From Pezicula radicicola (taxonomy: Eukaryota > Ascomycota > Leotiomycetes > Helotiales > Dermateaceae), in the NCBI GenBank assembly GCA_003008705.1, contig PDUO01000027.1, positions 803,120 through 867,119 of the forward strand: DNA of 64,000 nucleotides, in the 5' to 3' direction. This document shows positions 10,413 through 22,600 of the stretch, in pieces (position 1 is the first letter of the stretch; each line of letters opens with the position of its first letter). A program made the translations under genes and the position numbers. The notes beneath the pieces were generated by a model that did no database searches, was not told the origin of the DNA, and saw nothing but the letters and a program-made list of their open reading frames with translations.

Positions 10413-13400
10413 CAAACGTTTACTTAAGGCGTCAGCGCCCTGAATACTACTTGCGCAAGCGTATCTACAGTAAGCGTATGTAAGCGCTTTCAACCGCTTG
10501 TAAAGCTAGTAACGCAAGGTAGGTACACTACATGAACGATATCTTGTGCTTTTTTTGTACTTTAACTTTGTACTCAGGTACCCGTTTGATGGTGATTGGT
10601 ACTTGGTCGGTACTTGGTTTGGGGGTGAGGGGTTGTACTGTACTCGGTGTGATGTGGTGGTTGTAAATTGTGGGAGTGGAAGTGCGTGCATGTGATGATG
10701 GCTTTGATTGTGGGTTTTGGGCTGGAGGGTTTAGACGGCTTAGAAGATTTTAAAGGGGTTTGAGGGTTTAAAGGGCTTGATGGGCTTGATTGTGTGTGTT
10801 TAAAGGCATAATGGTAGGGCAGCCGCTGGGCGCGATGGAAGCGGTGGAAGGGAGTGAAAGGAGTTCTGGTGATTGATGCACGTAAATTAGGTGAGATTCC
10901 AAGGAAGTCAGATGCTCAAGAAAGTGTGATATTCAGGACATTAGATACTCATGAGGTGCGATACTCAAAAGTCTAAACAATTAGGGCCCTTTACGTCTGA
11001 CCTCATCTTTTTATTAACGTCTAGCCAAATGGCGGAAGACAATGTGATGAGAGACACTTGTCAATTCACCGACTCGAATATTACTCAAATCCAGTCAGTT
11101 ACTCGGGTCAAGTCAGCTACCCAAAATATTGAGTATCAACCGGCGGTGTCCACCGTTTCTTTCACGAAAGGGAATGTTCTACAGAAAAGTGAATAATTCT
11201 CCGAAGCCTTAAAAGAAACAATTCGAATGACGGAAAGGATAAAAAGTCACCGCAGAGTCAACAACAAGGGTATTGCTTGTTGAAAGTGCAAATCACCCAC
11301 TCATCTTTTGCCAGAGCTCCAACTGAACTCCCCACTTGGCTTCATTCGTCGTCGCGTCTCGACTCTCTTCTCTTCACCGACGGCACCTACTTATGTACCC
11401 TAAGCACCTAATGCTTAGCATGCATGCCCAGAGACAAATTTCGTACTGTACGCATTACGGAAGCGCTGCACGATTTGACAGCGGCAATCTCGCTCGACTG
11501 GCCAGTGCCGACTCTGCATTCAGTCCGAGTAGCTTCAATTGTCTAGTGCATGCTACTAGTACAGTACTCGTAGTCCGTCAGTTCTTAACAATGCAAGACT
11601 TCGACAAAGGAAAGGGTATGCTTGCTGTTGAAGCCCTACTCGAGTATGTGTACATCGCTAGTCGGTTGGGATAGAGTTGGGCGAGAATTGGTTGGTGTGC
11701 ACTGCTCGGAGAGAGGACTGTTCGGAAGGGAAGGAAGGGAATCCTTGCTTTGCCATTTTTGCCGTCGTGCGAGGGTAAACATCGAATGTTCTGAGAAGAG
11801 AATGGGATACAATAGCGAATAGGTAATAATGCTTCGTACAGAGAGTATTGATTATTGACCGACTACTCGAGTTGGGCAGCGAATGATGTGACCAGCAAAA
11901 CCTTGTGGATTAGATTGCAGATGAAATACTGTTTTTGGTCGAGTCTGCACCTGTCCTGTGGCAGTACAGATTTAGTATGTAGATGAGTACCGTAGATCCG
12001 CCAAAACATCGAATCGTACTCGAGTATGCAAGATGCAAGAGTGGCTCGAGAGAGGCAAGCGAGACAAGCAAGGCCAAGTTGCAAGAAAGCGTATCGAGTG
12101 ATTTTTATTATTGTTGTCAGATCTGCTTTTCTTTGCTTCTTCTTGGTCTCTTCGTCTTCTTTTGTTCAGGGCGAGACCTGTCACTGGATGCACGGCGTTA
12201 GTTGAGGATGGGGGATGCTGGGGGATGCTGGATAGGTCGAATGCATGTCAAGTGTCAGATGGTTTGGCATGCGAGGGCGCAAGGCGAAAGAACACACTCA
12301 TAAACTTTTGAGGTGCGCACTGTATGTAGGGAGGAGACGGGAAAGCTTATTGATGATGTCATTGAGGGTATTTTGTATATGTTGTGATCATAGAACCGCG
12401 GTGATAATTGTTGCCTCCATTATTTGGCAACGTTGATAGCTGTGAGTCGAGGATGTGTTTGCCTCTGCGCCCTCCCGTACGGAGTATGATGATAGCGTAC
12501 GGAGTACCACAGAATTGGATCCAAATCGTCAAGTACCGGTATAACATAACCCCACTGTTCACTGCCCCAATCCCATACCAGAGAACTCGACTCAAACCAC
12601 AGCATCGGCAATTATTGGTTTCTCACCGAGTACTGTACTCGAGTATTATTGCCCGTGGTGTCCGAGGGTCCCCCATATTCTCTTCTGAACCTTTGCACGG
12701 TTTGCTATGGTTCTTGACGATCCTACGCTACGCTACGCTACGGTGCTTCCCCTAGCTGCTGTTTCCTCGGCCTTCTTGGCTGGGCAATGCCATGGCTGCA
12801 TGAATGTAGCACCTACCATATATTATTCCCTCCACATGCTGAGCAGTTCTCACCCAAAAGCCACTACTACATAGTACAAGCACAAACCTCCACCGTAGCA
12901 GGGCAATGAAGAGGGTCAGAAGGATGAGAACTGTGAAGTGACCTGACGTTGAGCATCTCCAACTAACCACTTGAACTCTCAATTTGAATCCGGAGGGCTG
13001 TATGGAGTTTTCGGGGGGCGCCGGACTGGGGGTCACTGGGTTTGAGTGCTGCGCCAAACAAGACCCTCTTGGGCTGTGGTATTTTGACAATGGCGCCAGA
13101 CCAATGAAGCCAAAAAGCCCAATTGTTTTTTGCTAGTTGAAGGGCGGCTCTCAAACAGGGGCAGCTTGACTTAGGTTTTACGCTGGTCGCAACATTGATC
13201 CGGCGACGACAACCATAGGGACTCGCTGAGGGCAAAAAAACAAAAAAAGAGTCATCCAATTCAAGAGTGATTCAAATCTCCTGAGTTAGTCAAATTACGT
13301 GGATTAACTCAAATTAAGTGCAAGATACCTATTGTGGTCCTTTGTGAACCAGGTTTCTCAAACTCCAATTTCCATGGCGACGATGGGGACAACAGCACCA

Positions 13401-13780
13401 CGATGGAAAAGGAAGCTGTCGAGTTGATAGTGAAGGTATAGTGTAGAAATTATAGGTTCGCTTCCAGTGCGCACTCCGGCTGCGAAGACCCTGTCACAGT
13501 GACTTTTTCATCGCCTCTCCCTGCGCCTTAAACGTCATATTTCCCCATTCCTAGGGAGACCATCATCAGCACCACAGACCAAGAGCCTCGAAAGTCGAAA
13601 CTCCTCCTCTTTTCCCCCCACCTAACCTAACCCAACCCAGCAACAATCCTGCCCACATCAACCAACAACATCGAGACCCTCACTCCTCTACTCCCTCCAT
13701 CCTCCGTAGCAAACAAAAGTGTAGCCTCACTCCATCGATCATCCTCCTACATTCCATCTATCACACGATCACCCGTCTCC
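10413..13780. other. Gene-poor region upstream of the DUF8035-type gene
   Basis: No gene is supported. Open frames are short, lack family resemblance and have no splice pattern joining them. Seen here are two TACGGAGTA motifs 20 bases apart (12478 and 12498), a short TACGC repeat (12724-12740), and strings of ACTCAAGT/GAGTNACT-like motifs near 11060-11130 and 13255-13330. From about 13560 the sequence becomes C-rich and probably belongs to the promoter or leader of the gene at 14373. Confidence 0.5.
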
Positions 13781-13782
13781 CG

Positions 13783-13820
13783 CAGAGTCGCAGAGTCGCA
13801 TAGTCGCAGAGTCGCAGCGT
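13783..13820 (+). repeat. Short repeat (CAGAGTCG)n in a leader region
   Basis: Four to five copies of the 8-base unit CAGAGTCG, one with a T for the second G (CATAGTCG). It lies about 550 bases upstream of the chosen start at 14373, in the probable promoter or leader. Confidence 0.85.
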
Positions 13821-14094
13821 GCGACAATCCATCTGCATAATCGGCAGCGGGGTGTAGCATCCAGAAAAACACCAGGCATCTGCGCCACGGAACTAACAGA
13901 ATCTCCAGAACCATAGAACCACAGATATCTCCCACGATAACCATCCTGCTGCAGTGCCAGGACTACTGCAGAATACTGCAGAAGACTGCATCTGCTGCGC
14001 AACATCGGACCCCCAAGCTTCCTACGGTACAAAAACCTCGCTGCAACACACCGAGTACAACCCATCGAGATTGGTAGCCCTACCTCACGACCTT

Positions 14095-14372
14095 ATGGAG
14101 TCTTGAAAAAGGCTGAAGACGCCCGTAAGTACTTAAACTTGCCTTTTTGGCTGAGAGTGAATGCTCCCATTTGTTGCTACTTTCTCAAAGCTATACCCTT
14201 GCTTGAGTGTCTGACCTCACTGCTGACCATCATGTTTTCCCTCGCCAGTCCATCGACAGCTTACTCTGTCCCCCCTCACCTGGGGCACTTTGGGAGATCC
14301 AAGTCTGACTACACCTATTCCCCGCTGCGAACACCTCAACCTTCTTCACAAGACAAAACCCCACGGTCCATC
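14095..14372 (+). promoter_or_regulatory. Leader with a 3-codon uORF and a probable 5' UTR intron
   Basis: ATG GAG TCT TGA at 14095-14106 is a minimal upstream ORF. A donor GTAAGT at 14125 and an acceptor CTCGCCAG ending at 14248 bound a probable 124-base leader intron with GCTGAC near its end. After splicing, the first ATG is at 14373, which is why that start was chosen. If the intron is retained, an in-frame ATG at 14232 would give an N-terminus 47 residues longer. Confidence 0.5.
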
Positions 14373-17349
14373 ATGGACAACCGCTATCGATACAACCGTC
14401 CGCGGTCTCCTACCCTGTACAATCCTGCGAGAGCCTCTCTTCCCATCAACTTGGCTTATGCGGGGCACCAGGCACAGCATCATCACCTACACGCCATACC
14501 AGTAACAAACGTTAGACATGAAGTCATTCCCATCTCTGTCTCCCAACCTCGAAGCAGCAATGACAGAATCAACACTGCTGGCCCAATCACAACGACAACC
14601 TACAAGATTAAAGCTGAACCCTCACGAGGTAGCAGTATACGAGAAGGGAGCCGCCCACGAAGGTCTACCGTCGGCTCGCAAGATATTCCTACTGTCATTA
14701 CCACCATTGCGCCGCCGTCTAGACAACACAGACCTGTAGTACATGGAAGCAGCAATGGAAGGTCGAGTCCTGTTGGCAACCCATACAGATCAAGTGGGGA
14801 GGATCAGTACTACTCTGTGCCGGCATCCTCGAACAAGCATAGACATCACCATACGCACAGGTACAGTGCGACCATGGACAACGCGGATATGAATAGGTTG
14901 GCTCGAGAAAGTGGCAGACTTCAAGTTGAACGAGGAAGGGATCAATCTGCGTATGACTCGAGAACGAGCTCGAGACCAACATCCATGTACACCACGACCT
15001 CTATCATCCGGCAACCAGAGACTATAGCAGCTGGGTATGGTGACGACGGATATGGATATACAAACCCGAAAGACCTTGTTGAATACGATCTTAAGAACGA
15101 TGGCCGGAGACATCAACACTCGCGACGGGACAGCTATGATGGGAACAGAATAAGCAGATCTTCAAGCGTCAACGGTTACAATCAAGTTGCAAGACCATAC
15201 GACAATCGTGATGTCCGTGACACTCGTGAAAGAGGACCTCCGCCATCGACTCGAGGATTCGCACAAGTTAATGCGCGCACTTGGCCACTAGAGCAGCCTG
15301 TTCAGCAGAACGCCCGAATGTCTATCCCAGCTCCGCCGGTAATGGATCCGGTCCAGCGTCCACACTCCGCCCGACCGGTTGCGTCTGTACAACGCCCTGA
15401 GCGAGTTGAGCCTTCCTTCGATGGTCCTTTGCTGGGCGACCCTCAACCGCAGCGAAGATCCAGCTCGAGACGACCAGTCAGCGTATACCAAGACCGGGAG
15501 CGAAGACCTGAGCAAAGAGACGACGGCAGAGAATATTATGACCCGAGGGACGACGACCTTCGAAGGGATAGGAAACATCAGAAGAGTCGAGATGATCTAG
15601 TTGATCAACGCACATTTGCAAGACCAGAACGATCCGACAGAGATGACCGCGGTAGCTCTGATTATTCTCGTTCCGACAGACAGGATCGCACGGATCGTGT
15701 CGAAAGAAGGGAGGAACGCAGCGAACGAAGAGAGGAACGCCGTCCCGACCTGAAAGAATATAGCAGTGGCAGAGATGCACTCGCTGCGGGACTTAGCACA
15801 GCCGCTGCTGCCCTTGGATTCGGCGCGATAGCAAAGAAGGCTTCGAGAGACGACAAACGAGAGGAGAGGGAGAAGGAGGAAAGACTTGAGCGCGAAGAAC
15901 AACGACGCAGAGATGACCGAGACCGAGAGGATCGTGACCGGGAGGAAGCTCGCAGACGCAGAGACCGCGAAGAAAGAGAGGCCGCGGATGCCGAAGAGAG
16001 AGCCAAAGAGCGCCGTAGAGAAGAAAAAGCTAGAGAAGAGAGGGCCAGAGAGGACCGGGCTAGAGAAGAACGGGCTCGAGAGGACGAGAGAAAGCGAGAC
16101 GAGCTACCAATGATCACCATGAAGCCAAAAGAGCCTGATGCTGCTACTTTCCTCGGTTTGAATGGAAGAGATCCTACCGAAAGACAATCTGTTCCGGTTG
16201 CTCGACCTGTTTCTCGAGGACCTGTGACTCGCGACGAACGAGAGGACGAGCCAGAACGTCGTCGGCGTCCTGAACCTGTTGTAACCACCAACCTCAGTGC
16301 ACCAGTCGAAAATCGCGGGGATTCCTCACCTTCAGATGGCCAGAGGACTCCTCGAAGGAGACGTCCTTCTGCCGCGGCCACTTTCAACCCCAGAGATGCT
16401 TTGGATTTGAGAGCGCTGAAGGAAGAGCTTGCTGCAAAGGAGAGCAGCCCGCCAATCCCACCCAAAGAACCTCTCGACTCAGTTCAAGCCAATCCCATCC
16501 TTGGCTCGTCTGCCGATACCAAAACTGAGCTCCGTGATGATCGTGGCCGCCTCGGTCCTCTTGCACCAGCTGCAAACGCTGCTCCTGAACGCCAACCCGA
16601 ACGTCAACTTCGGGTTGTCTCTCCGCCTCGTGAAAAGGAGGCTGATAAGCCTGTAAAGGGCATCCGTAAGTCAAACCTGAAACTCTGATCATTCCATGCT
16701 CTCCAACTAATTCATCATAGTCCGACAACCACGCGAGAAGTTCCCCGAAGATCCATCACCAATCCGCGAAGGTGTAGCACCACTCAAAGATGCAAAGAAA
16801 GATGGTGTTCCACCTGATGCGAGATGGACAAAGATTAACAGAAAGCTCGTGAACCCAGAGGCACTTGAAGCTGGCAAGGAGAGATACGAGGCCAGAGAGG
16901 ACTTTGTCATTGTTTTGAGAGTCTTGAGCAAGGAGGAAGTTCAGGCTTACGCTATTGCTACTCAACAAATTCGAGGTATGTTCGAACCTGGTATCCCTAT
17001 CAACAAAACTGACACCGAAGTAGAAGGACGAGAAGTAGCCGAGGACCGCGAAGACCGCGAAGCTTCCGACAGACGGCGTAGAGCCCGCCGAGAACGTCAC
17101 GAACGCCACAAACGTGACCGCGAATCTGGTGTTCGCGGCGAATCCACCCACCGCTCAAGAAGACATGGACGCCACCAAGATGGCGGCTCTGACTCTCAGA
17201 GCGATGAAACCACTGACGAGGAACCGAGACCTAAGATGCTGGAGCATACACCGAGACACGCACCTTCGATGAGTGGTGGCCTTGGTGATCCATATGCAAA
17301 AGAGCCCGGTGTTGCTGCGAATAGCAGCTCGAGAAGAAGAGATGGTTGA
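14373..17349 (+). CDS. Large disordered Arg/Glu-rich protein with C-terminal DUF8035-type domain
   Basis: The CDS joins 14373-16665 and 16721-17349 (973 residues). The intron was placed so that the join reads KGILRQPREKFPEDP, matching the usual form of this family. The first 430 residues are low-complexity Ser/Tyr/Arg-rich. A hydrophobic Ala/Gly patch (ALAAGLSTAAAALGFGAIAKK, shown in part) lies near residues 468-488, followed to about residue 580 by a very regular Arg/Glu/Asp region that looks like a charged single alpha-helix or coiled coil. The conserved C-terminal domain (about 765-860) contains REGVAPLKDAKK, DARWTKINRKLVNPEALE and EDFVIVLRVLSKEEVQ. This architecture matches a fungal family of unknown function that I recall as DUF8035. 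A stretch at 16976-17020 could be a further 45-base intron in frame. Confidence 0.85.
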
Positions 17350-19643
17350 TGATATGCCCGGATACGTTTTACGACTTTACGTTTTCTTATTTTTCTTTTT
17401 CTTTCCACTTCTTTATTGGATGACTGCTAGGGATTACAGAGTTGAGTTTGTTTGAATGGCATGATAGAGAAAAGTGTTTGGTGCTTGGGTGCATATTTGC
17501 GTTGCTGGGTGATTTGGAAATCTTCAGGGCATTGAGTGAGCGAGCAACAAAGAAAACAGCAAGAAGCATTGTAAGAGGAGCATGGGTATGATGAGCACCA
17601 CGAAACGAAAGCACTTGATATCAATTTGAAGAAAGCAGAGAGCAAGCACGGAAGAGAGAAAGAAATGGCTATCTGGGAATGTGGCATTTTCGGTGTAGTG
17701 TAAAGCATAATATAGCTAGCTTTTTGTGATGAGGTTGAAGTGGGTGGGATGATTGAATGAAAATAATTTAAAACCCACTTACTTTATCTTCGGGATAATA
17801 TATAAGGGAGTTGGAGTAAAGTATACTTCCCGTACGAATTGGTTCACAAGAGATCATTTTGATTAGGGCGAGTGAGGTAGGTGAGTTAGCCAAGTCAACT
17901 GAGTAACTCAAGTCCATCTCTTATGTCTGAAACGATAGCTATTTAAAATGATCTTTTATAAACCAATTTGTACAGTATAATATTCTAGGTGGAGTGGTCT
18001 AGGTTGTAGCTTAAAGTGGCACCTTAAAGAAAAACCTCCGACATGTAGCAAAAGACTAGCTAAGTCTCCTTCGATCTCTAATTCATAGTTTACTAGTATC
18101 TTTGTACTTAGACAAGACAAGGACATTAAATCTTTGGTGTAGCTAGATAGGATGTATAGACTTAGAGACGCTCTAGTATTTAACTCTTGTTTATTTTATA
18201 GGTTTTTAGAAGACTATCTTTAGTGTTTTATAATTGTTTTATTAGATTTATAGGATAATGGTAAGGTGCTTGTGGTAGTGGTAGTAGGGTGCTTTTGTAT
18301 ATAGGAAATTATAATTGCGAGAGGAATTAAGAAGTATATATAATTCTACTACGAGGATATTTTGATAGAGGGCTTATTTATAAAGTATTTACCTTGTGTT
18401 TTGTCTTATAAAAGTAAAACCCTTTGGTGCTCGCTTCTTTACGTAGTATATCGTCCATATATCCCTAAAAGGGATGGCGCGTCGCTAAGCTGAAACACTG
18501 CTTTTAACGACAGCCATACGAACCCCCTTAGTCCTCAAGTACTTCTAAAGGTTTTTAACTTCTATATTTATTGTGATCGGATGATTCGAATGTTAATAGT
18601 TTATTATATATTCTAAATTTAATAATTAGTAAAAAGTAAGTATCTATTCTTATACTATACTTACTACTTACCTTTACTAAGAGAGAGGGATAGACTTATC
18701 TAATTTCTAAGTTTTATAGAGGATTAGTAAAGATTCAAAGTATATTAGTATATATCCTACATTAAGCCAGAGAAAAACATGATTATTTAATTACCTATAT
18801 TAAGACCAACACCCTTTCTCTTCATAGTAGTAATAGATCTCTTAGGAAAACCTTACACAAAACTATTTCTTTTTTTCTTCTTTAGATAGAAGCAAGAGGG
18901 AATCATAGCTGCTGCTTACAGCTAAGACGTCAGTTGAGCTTTTTTTAATATTAGTAGATAGAGAGGGACTATATATATAGAAAACTAGTCTAAAGAAGGA
19001 GGATATACCTATAGAGCAAAGAATTCAATTTACATAGATGTAACAACAGTACAAGCTTATTCTAGCTCAATAATTCTATATACTTTCCAGAGTAGAAGAA
19101 TCATGAAAACAGAAAAGCAGAAGCAGTGTTAAGAGAATATGCGTACTCGAGTATTTGGCGGGGCTGAATCTCGGCCCCTTTTGCTGGGAGCGTTGGTTGT
19201 CGGGGTAGCTTCACTCGATCCAAGTCGTACAGTTTGAAAGTCTTTTGATTGCGGGTGTTTATATCTTATTAAGACTAACTACTCTCTGGAGTGCATTACA
19301 ACATAAATTATAAGTACCCGGCTTTGCCAAATACAGCAACTAAGAATTGATAATACCTTGAATGACTTAGTTCTTGCTTAAAGTAACACATGTTCACATC
19401 GAGAATAAGCAACTGCTCGGAATTATTATCATTACGTAGTGTGAGAAGAGGACTGGCAATCTATGTGCGCTGTGGTTGGGAAGATGCGCCAGGATGGTAT
19501 ACACATGTAGACTAAGAAATTGTGCTCTACTCGAGCTATTTATTGCTGCGCCAAAACCTCCCCATTTCGTTTCATTTCATTCCCACGTGAGGCCATTTCC
19601 TCTATTTCCTCCATTCCAATAAAAAGACATTCATCACACTGCA
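17350..19643. other. AT-rich intergenic region
   Basis: No gene is supported. From about 17900 to 19100 the sequence is strongly AT-rich with many TA steps and stops in all frames, consistent with RIP-mutated DNA, although no mobile-element ends are visible. A string of GAGT/ACTCAAGT motifs lies at 17866-17920. The sequence from about 19400 is more balanced and probably includes the 3' UTR of the minus-strand gene. Confidence 0.6.
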
Positions 19644-22600
19644 CTAATCATCCAACCTAAACATTTTCCGCAACGCCTGGAACTTTTTCTTTTTCCTCGG
19701 CGTCTCGGGGAAAGCAACATCAACACCACTTAGCCCTGTTGCGGTGAATCGCCTCGTGCCAAGGCTTGGGCGACCATCACTATTTGTAATCTTATCATCC
19801 AAATTATCCAAACCATCTGAGGTGAATGGCCTATCATCATCATCTCCAGTAATTTCAGACGGAGCAGGTAGTGGCCAGGAGGAGGTACTGTTTTCTCTTG
19901 ACACTGGGTTCCGCTTTTGTAGTTTTGGAGACATTGGCCTTGGAGCTTTAATCGCTGCACGGTCAGATTTGCTACGCTCAAGAGGTGTATCCCTTCTCGC
20001 CGGGCTCTCAGCATCGCTTTTCCTAACCTTTGTGCTGGGATCTGCCTTCTTTCTTTTAAGTATATTCAAAAAAGAACCTCGACGACCGGCGTTAGGCCGT
20101 GAAGGTGTAGTCGCTGTTGAGTCGGTGATCCGCGGAGAAGATATTGTACCGCGACCTGAGCCGGAGCGCCTGACAGTTCCAGTTCCGAGAGAAGCGCTAG
20201 TCTTGTGGCTGTTGAGGTTACCGTTTGTCAAGATTGGTGACTTATTCTGCTGAGTCAGCGGTGGCTTCTCGTCATCGCTATCCGGAAGATCAGATGAGTC
20301 GCCATCCTCAAGTTCCTTTCTGAAAGGTGGCTTTAGTGTCGATGGGGTTGGAGCTGTTCGGGTTGGAGCATTCGATCTCATGGTTCCTCGACTAAATCCA
20401 CCACGCACCTGCGAAGGTACTGGCCCATCATCGTCAGAGTCAGAATCCGCAAACCGGCTTCGGAAAGCAGTGCGTGGCTTTTCATCTTCGGAGTCGGAAT
20501 CTGCAAAACGGCTTCCACGGGAACGTGGAAGGATTGGTGCTGCTGTTGGTTTTGATCGACCAAATCCCATGAGTCCGGAACTAGAGGGTGACTTCGTTCG
20601 ACCAAGGCGGAGAGAAGGAGTTTTCCCCGAGTCGTACGAGTCACGGTTGTTCTCCCGAAACGAAGGGCGCATGGTGACAGGTGGTGCTGCGTTATTCTGT
20701 TGACTAAAAGGCCGTCGCATAGTTGATCCAGTAGGTGAGAGCGACCTGAGACTAAAACGAGAAGAGCGTATCGGCGACTCATTGCGTTGTGCAGAGCCCC
20801 TCATCGAACCTCTAAATCTGGAACCTTCGGACTTCGGTCTGGCTCGCTTGAAGCTACTATCACTATCGTCTGAGCCTCTGCGTCTTAAAGTAGGACTTAC
20901 AGGCTTCTCGGCGGCTTTTCTCTGAGCAAGAGCTGCAGAGCTGGCTGACAACGCTCGGACATGATTACTGACAGCCACAGGATCAGACATAATTTCTGAC
21001 GTTGGCATAGACATTGGCCTGTACTTCTTTTGTAGAGACCCCTTCGTTTGTGGTAGCCCCTCTCGCATGGAACTTCTCATTGAACCGCCAGACATACTGG
21101 GTGAAGAGGTTGCATTTCTCATTGACTTTCGCATATGGGGTTCTGATGTTGTGTTTGCAGGTTCAGCCCTCATTGAAGATTTCATTGCATGAGTTGGTTT
21201 GGGAGCGGCAATTGGTGTATGGCCGTCTGGGCCCATCTTTGAGCCGGGAGCAATCATGTATGTGCGATCGCTTCTGAAAGCTGGTTGGTGTTGTTGAGGA
21301 GCCTCTACTTGAGCTTTTACTGTCACTTTCTTTTTCGTCTTCTTGGGTTTAGGTGCTGGCTTTTCCTCTTGTTCTGAAGTATCTGCCTCGGCCTCTTCTC
21401 GCGCTTCTTGTTCTAAAAGACGCTTCTTCTCAGCAGTCAAGCCACTCCAGTAAAGTTGAGCTTTGTCCCATCCTTCATCCAGATCGGGCTCTTGACTATC
21501 TGTCCGCGCAAGACCACTTCTTTTATAAGCTTTCTCTTTTGCTGATTTGATAGTAGGACTTTCCGGCGGGCTAATGGTCTTTGGTGGAATATCAAAAACA
21601 GATTTGGGGATGCTGGCAACGGGACTCTCCACAACAGCATCCAGGGACATAAATCCATCTCCTTCAAGGTCCGAAAGGTCTTCCGCAGCATCACTGTAAA
21701 TGCTGTCACCGTCCGACTCTTCGGTCTCTTCTAAGATGGCTCCTGGATGGTACTGTGCGGCCGCAATCTCGCCAACAGGTGGTGTTCCAGGAGGTTGTAT
21801 TTCAGGAGTTGGTTCGGCTATACCGATGCCTGCAGGCGTTGGATCCGTAGCGTGATGCTGAGCAACGATCTGAGGACTTGGCTGCTGGCTACCAGTGTCA
21901 CTCCCTTCCCATCCACCTGGCATACTGAACCAATCCTGATCGGGCACGGGATCTTCAGCCTTTGGCGTTGCGGGAAGAACAGCTATTGTGGGCACATAGC
22001 CATTTGTACCGTTTGCGGGAGTTGTTGCCTGCCCTGGAGATTCTGCCACTGAGTCGCGAATTTCTTCTTTCTGGGCTTCAGGAACCTCGTTTACCTCAGG
22101 ACCAACCTCGTGGTTGTTAGGACTTGCCCGGTTGGCTGACTGCTGCTCCTCCACACTATGAGTACTACTGCTATCATCAGAAACGTATCCACTTCCCTCT
22201 ACTGACGTGACCTCAGGAGGGAGCGGTTCGCGGGATTTCGAGATATTGGCGGCATTCCTCGCAGTCTGTTCTTGGGATAAAACAGCGCCTATTATATGAT
22301 CGTTCGATTGGCCAAGTGGAAAGTCGTTGCTCTCGGTGCTGGATTCAACCAAATGAGGCGACGGAGATTTTGCTGCATTAAAGATAGGCTCTGCTGGTTT
22401 CACCAATGATCGCTCTGGAACCACTGTAGTGTCCCGATCTTTCCTACCTCTCACACTCCCAAAAGACGGAAGTGCTGGCCGTGGCTTCATAACCTCGTCG
22501 CCTTCATCTTCCATTGATTGCATATCCTTCTTCTTGCCACGACCCATGCTAAACCATCCTCGTTTCGCAACTTGCGGACTCTGTACTACAGGAGAATCCG

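Noticed and set aside
15662..16465. 267-codon minus-strand ORF rich in Ser/Arg/Leu
   Set aside because: It is the antisense shadow of the Arg/Glu-rich repeat region of the gene at 14373-17349.
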